Source: an uncultured Lachnospiraceae bacterium (GTDB lineage Bacteria; Bacillota; Clostridia; Lachnospirales; Lachnospiraceae). Taken from it: a stretch of DNA of 7,780 nt. This document shows positions 6,654 to 7,780 of this stretch, one piece after another (within the stretch, counting starts at the first letter, position 1; each line of letters begins with the position of its first letter). The DNA is taken from assembly GCA_946413945.1 (NCBI GenBank), contig CAMKMR010000078.1, positions 1 to 7,780 on the forward strand. Reading direction: 5' to 3'. The position numbers and the translations under genes are program-made. Below the pieces are notes generated by a model that saw nothing but the letters and a program-made list of their open reading frames with translations, made no database searches and was not told where the DNA came from.

Positions 6654-6682
6654 TAGGCAAGGTCTTATTTTTCTGCTATACT
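6654..6682 (+). promoter_or_regulatory. Predicted promoter of the DUF1292 gene
   Basis: TAGGCA (6654-6659), a 17-base spacer and TATACT (6677-6682) with TGC before it (extended -10) form a good vegetative promoter. Transcription would begin near 6689, only about five bases before an upstream ATG at 6694. That argues against 6694 as the start and for the ATG at 6718, which has its own ribosome site. Confidence 0.6.
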
Positions 6683-6717
6683 TATTAACAAATATGACCC
6701 AAAACGAAAGGAATAAA

Positions 6718-7023
6718 ATGAAACAGGACAAGGTAAATGAAATGCAGTCATCAACCATTTCTATTGAATTAGATGGTAATGAACAGGTTGAATGCGCGAT
6801 CATAACAGTTCTTACTGTTGCAGAAAAAGATTATATCTTCCTTATCCCTATTGATGAAAAAGGCGAAGATGTAGGAGACGATATCTGGGTATACAGATAC
6901 GTAGAAGATGAAGAGCATACTGCCGATAATCCGGACCTTCAGGATGTTACAGACCCAGAAGAATTTGCTCTTGTATCAGCAGCATTCGACAGCTACTGTG
7001 AAGAAAATGACCTGGAATTTTAA
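6718..7023 (+). CDS. DUF1292 family protein (small acidic protein, function unknown)
   Basis: The preferred start at 6718 gives 101 residues; GAAAGGA (6706-6712) lies five bases before this ATG, whereas the in-frame ATG at 6694 (109 residues) has no leader room or ribosome site. The body matches DUF1292 (YrzB-like) by eye: a short strand run TISIELDGNEQVECAI, then KDYIFLIPIDEKG, then a strongly acidic WVYRYVEDEE stretch and the closing DPEEFALVSAAFDSY. The protein is very acidic, with no signal peptide or membrane segment, so it is cytoplasmic. The biochemical role of the family is not established. In many Firmicutes such genes lie near Holliday-junction resolvase or Fur-type genes, but here it stands alone, divergent from the transporter. 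Its last codons form one arm of the terminator. Confidence 0.85.
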   Translation: MKQDKVNEMQSSTISIELDGNEQVECAIITVLTVAEKDYIFLIPIDEKGEDVGDDIWVYRYVEDEEHTADNPDLQDVTDPEEFALVSAAFDSYCEENDLEF

Positions 7024-7041
7024 TTCCAGGTCATCTTTTTT
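7007..7041. terminator. Bidirectional terminator shared by the convergent DUF1292 and E2-like genes
   Basis: A perfect inverted repeat (ATGACCTGGAATT at 7007-7019 with its complement at 7022-7034) is followed by CTTTTTT at 7035-7041 on the plus strand. On the minus strand the same hairpin is followed by ATTTTCTT. The left arm lies in the last codons of the DUF1292 gene and its TAA (7021-7023) is in the loop and right arm. The minus-strand gene stops at 7040-7042, right beside it. Confidence 0.88.
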
Positions 7042-7780
7042 AATATTTAACCGACACATCCAGCTTCTGTTCTAAGAGCTGAGGGTTCTCAACAAGCTTC
7101 TTTAACAGTTTTAAAGTTCTTGCATAGTAATATCCATCAGCAATCCTTTCATCAATCGTCATAGAAAGGTCCAGCTGTTTTTTCATAACTACATTTCCAT
7201 TTATATCGTAAGTTGGTCTTCTTTTTTTCTTTCCGATTATCATAAAAACCGAAGTAGTTCCCCAGTTTGTAAGATGATGGTAACCAGTATTAAGACCTAT
7301 AGAACCGAGATTTGTAAGAACTATGGAACATTGATATGGATCCGATGCGATAACCGCCTTAGGCATCCAGCCATGTCTGTCAGCCACTCTCGCCACAGCA
7401 CCGATCATATGTTTCCCCGGCAGCTTCTGAATAAAATTCATGCTTTTTGTAGACTCATCTACCGAAGTCTTACATAATCTGATCTGATCATCAATCTTTC
7501 TTATCAGACTTTCAAGAGAATCTGTATCCTCTGCCTCAATTCTGGCAAGTGTTTCCTCTCCCTCGTCAGCAAAATCCTTCTTTACAGTAAATGCCGCTGT
7601 AAGATTGTTTCTCTGATACAGATTCTTATTTGCAATAAAGCGGTTCATCTGAGGCCTTAACCTGATCGTCTTTAAGGAAGCCACGATTATAACATGGAAA
7701 ATATTTAACTTACTTCCCTCATGGGACTCATTATATTTTTTAATATACTCTTCTGTCTTGGCCAGATTAATGGTTATCCT
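7040..7780 (-). CDS. 2-oxoacid dehydrogenase E2-like acyltransferase domain protein, 5' end outside window
   Basis: The frame is open from the TAA at 7040-7042 to the right edge (246 residues visible), so the start lies beyond the window; the GTG at 7682-7684 is not convincing because homologous sequence continues upstream of it (ITINLAKTEEYIKKYNESH and HVIIVASLKTI). The fold is that of the E2/chloramphenicol acetyltransferase catalytic domain: RPQMNRF, then TNLGSIG, then YGTT-like NWGTTSVFMIIGKKKR, and finally DERIADG at 7133-7153 with LVENPQLL behind it. In true E2 acyltransferases the last motif is DHRxxDG with catalytic His; here it is Glu. I recall stand-alone Firmicutes proteins annotated 'E2 subunit' with the same change, so it is probably a subfamily trait rather than damage. 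No lipoyl domain or E1/E3 gene is visible. Acyl-CoA transfer is uncertain; the true substrate is unknown. Confidence 0.82.
   Translation of the reverse strand, partial: RITINLAKTEEYIKKYNESHEGSKLNIFHVIIVASLKTIRLRPQMNRFIANKNLYQRNNLTAAFTVKKDFADEGEETLARIEAEDTDSLESLIRKIDDQIRLCKTSVDESTKSMNFIQKLPGKHMIGAVARVADRHGWMPKAVIASDPYQCSIVLTNLGSIGLNTGYHHLTNWGTTSVFMIIGKKKRRPTYDINGNVVMKKQLDLSMTIDERIADGYYYARTLKLLKKLVENPQLLEQKLDVSVKY

Noticed and set aside
6694..6717. Upstream ATG as start of the DUF1292 gene
   Set aside because: It lies about five bases after the predicted transcript start and has no ribosome site, whereas the ATG at 6718 follows AAAGGA at good distance.
7682..7684. GTG as start of the E2-like gene
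   Set aside because: There is no ribosome site before it, and the open frame upstream encodes residues that fit the N-terminal part of the same acyltransferase fold.
131..7780. A mobile element, CRISPR array, phage or toxin-antitoxin module
   Set aside because: No transposase, integrase, terminal inverted repeats, spaced array repeats or small toxin/antitoxin pair could be found; the genes look like ordinary chromosomal ones.

Overview
The window looks like chromosomal DNA of a low-GC Gram-positive anaerobe, most likely a Lachnospiraceae-type Clostridium. Evidence: AT-rich intergenic DNA, strong AGGAGG-type ribosome binding sites, a DUF1292 protein, a membrane 7TM-GGDEF protein and a stand-alone acyltransferase-like protein of the kind common in that group. 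This assignment is inference; no rRNA or other taxonomic marker is present.

Layout, left to right. Four genes lie on the minus strand: an N-acetyltransferase/purine nucleoside phosphorylase fusion (131-1528), a membrane GGDEF protein (1826-3580), an S66-family carboxypeptidase (3756-4808) and a sodium-coupled NSS-family amino-acid transporter (5100-6506). A small DUF1292 gene (6718-7023) runs on the plus strand, divergent from the transporter. A 5'-incomplete 2-oxoacid dehydrogenase E2-like acyltransferase gene on the minus strand (7040 to beyond 7780) converges on it. Genes are separated by 100-300 bases that hold recognisable promoters and terminators, so most are probably single transcription units rather than one operon.

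Functionally the neighbours are loosely related at best: nucleoside salvage, a possible c-di-GMP or GTP-binding sensor, peptide processing, amino-acid import. I see no phage, transposon, CRISPR, toxin-antitoxin or defence signature, and no coherent new multi-gene system. The most unusual locus is the acetyltransferase-DeoD fusion. Its two domains are joined by a linker built from a 39-bp in-frame tandem repeat. An internal Shine-Dalgarno plus ATG lies exactly where a normal 239-residue DeoD would start, so one open frame may yield both a fusion and a free DeoD. Second is the GGDEF protein: the signature is intact but the first metal-binding aspartate position holds serine.

All residue equivalences to model enzymes come from memory of those families and were aligned by eye.
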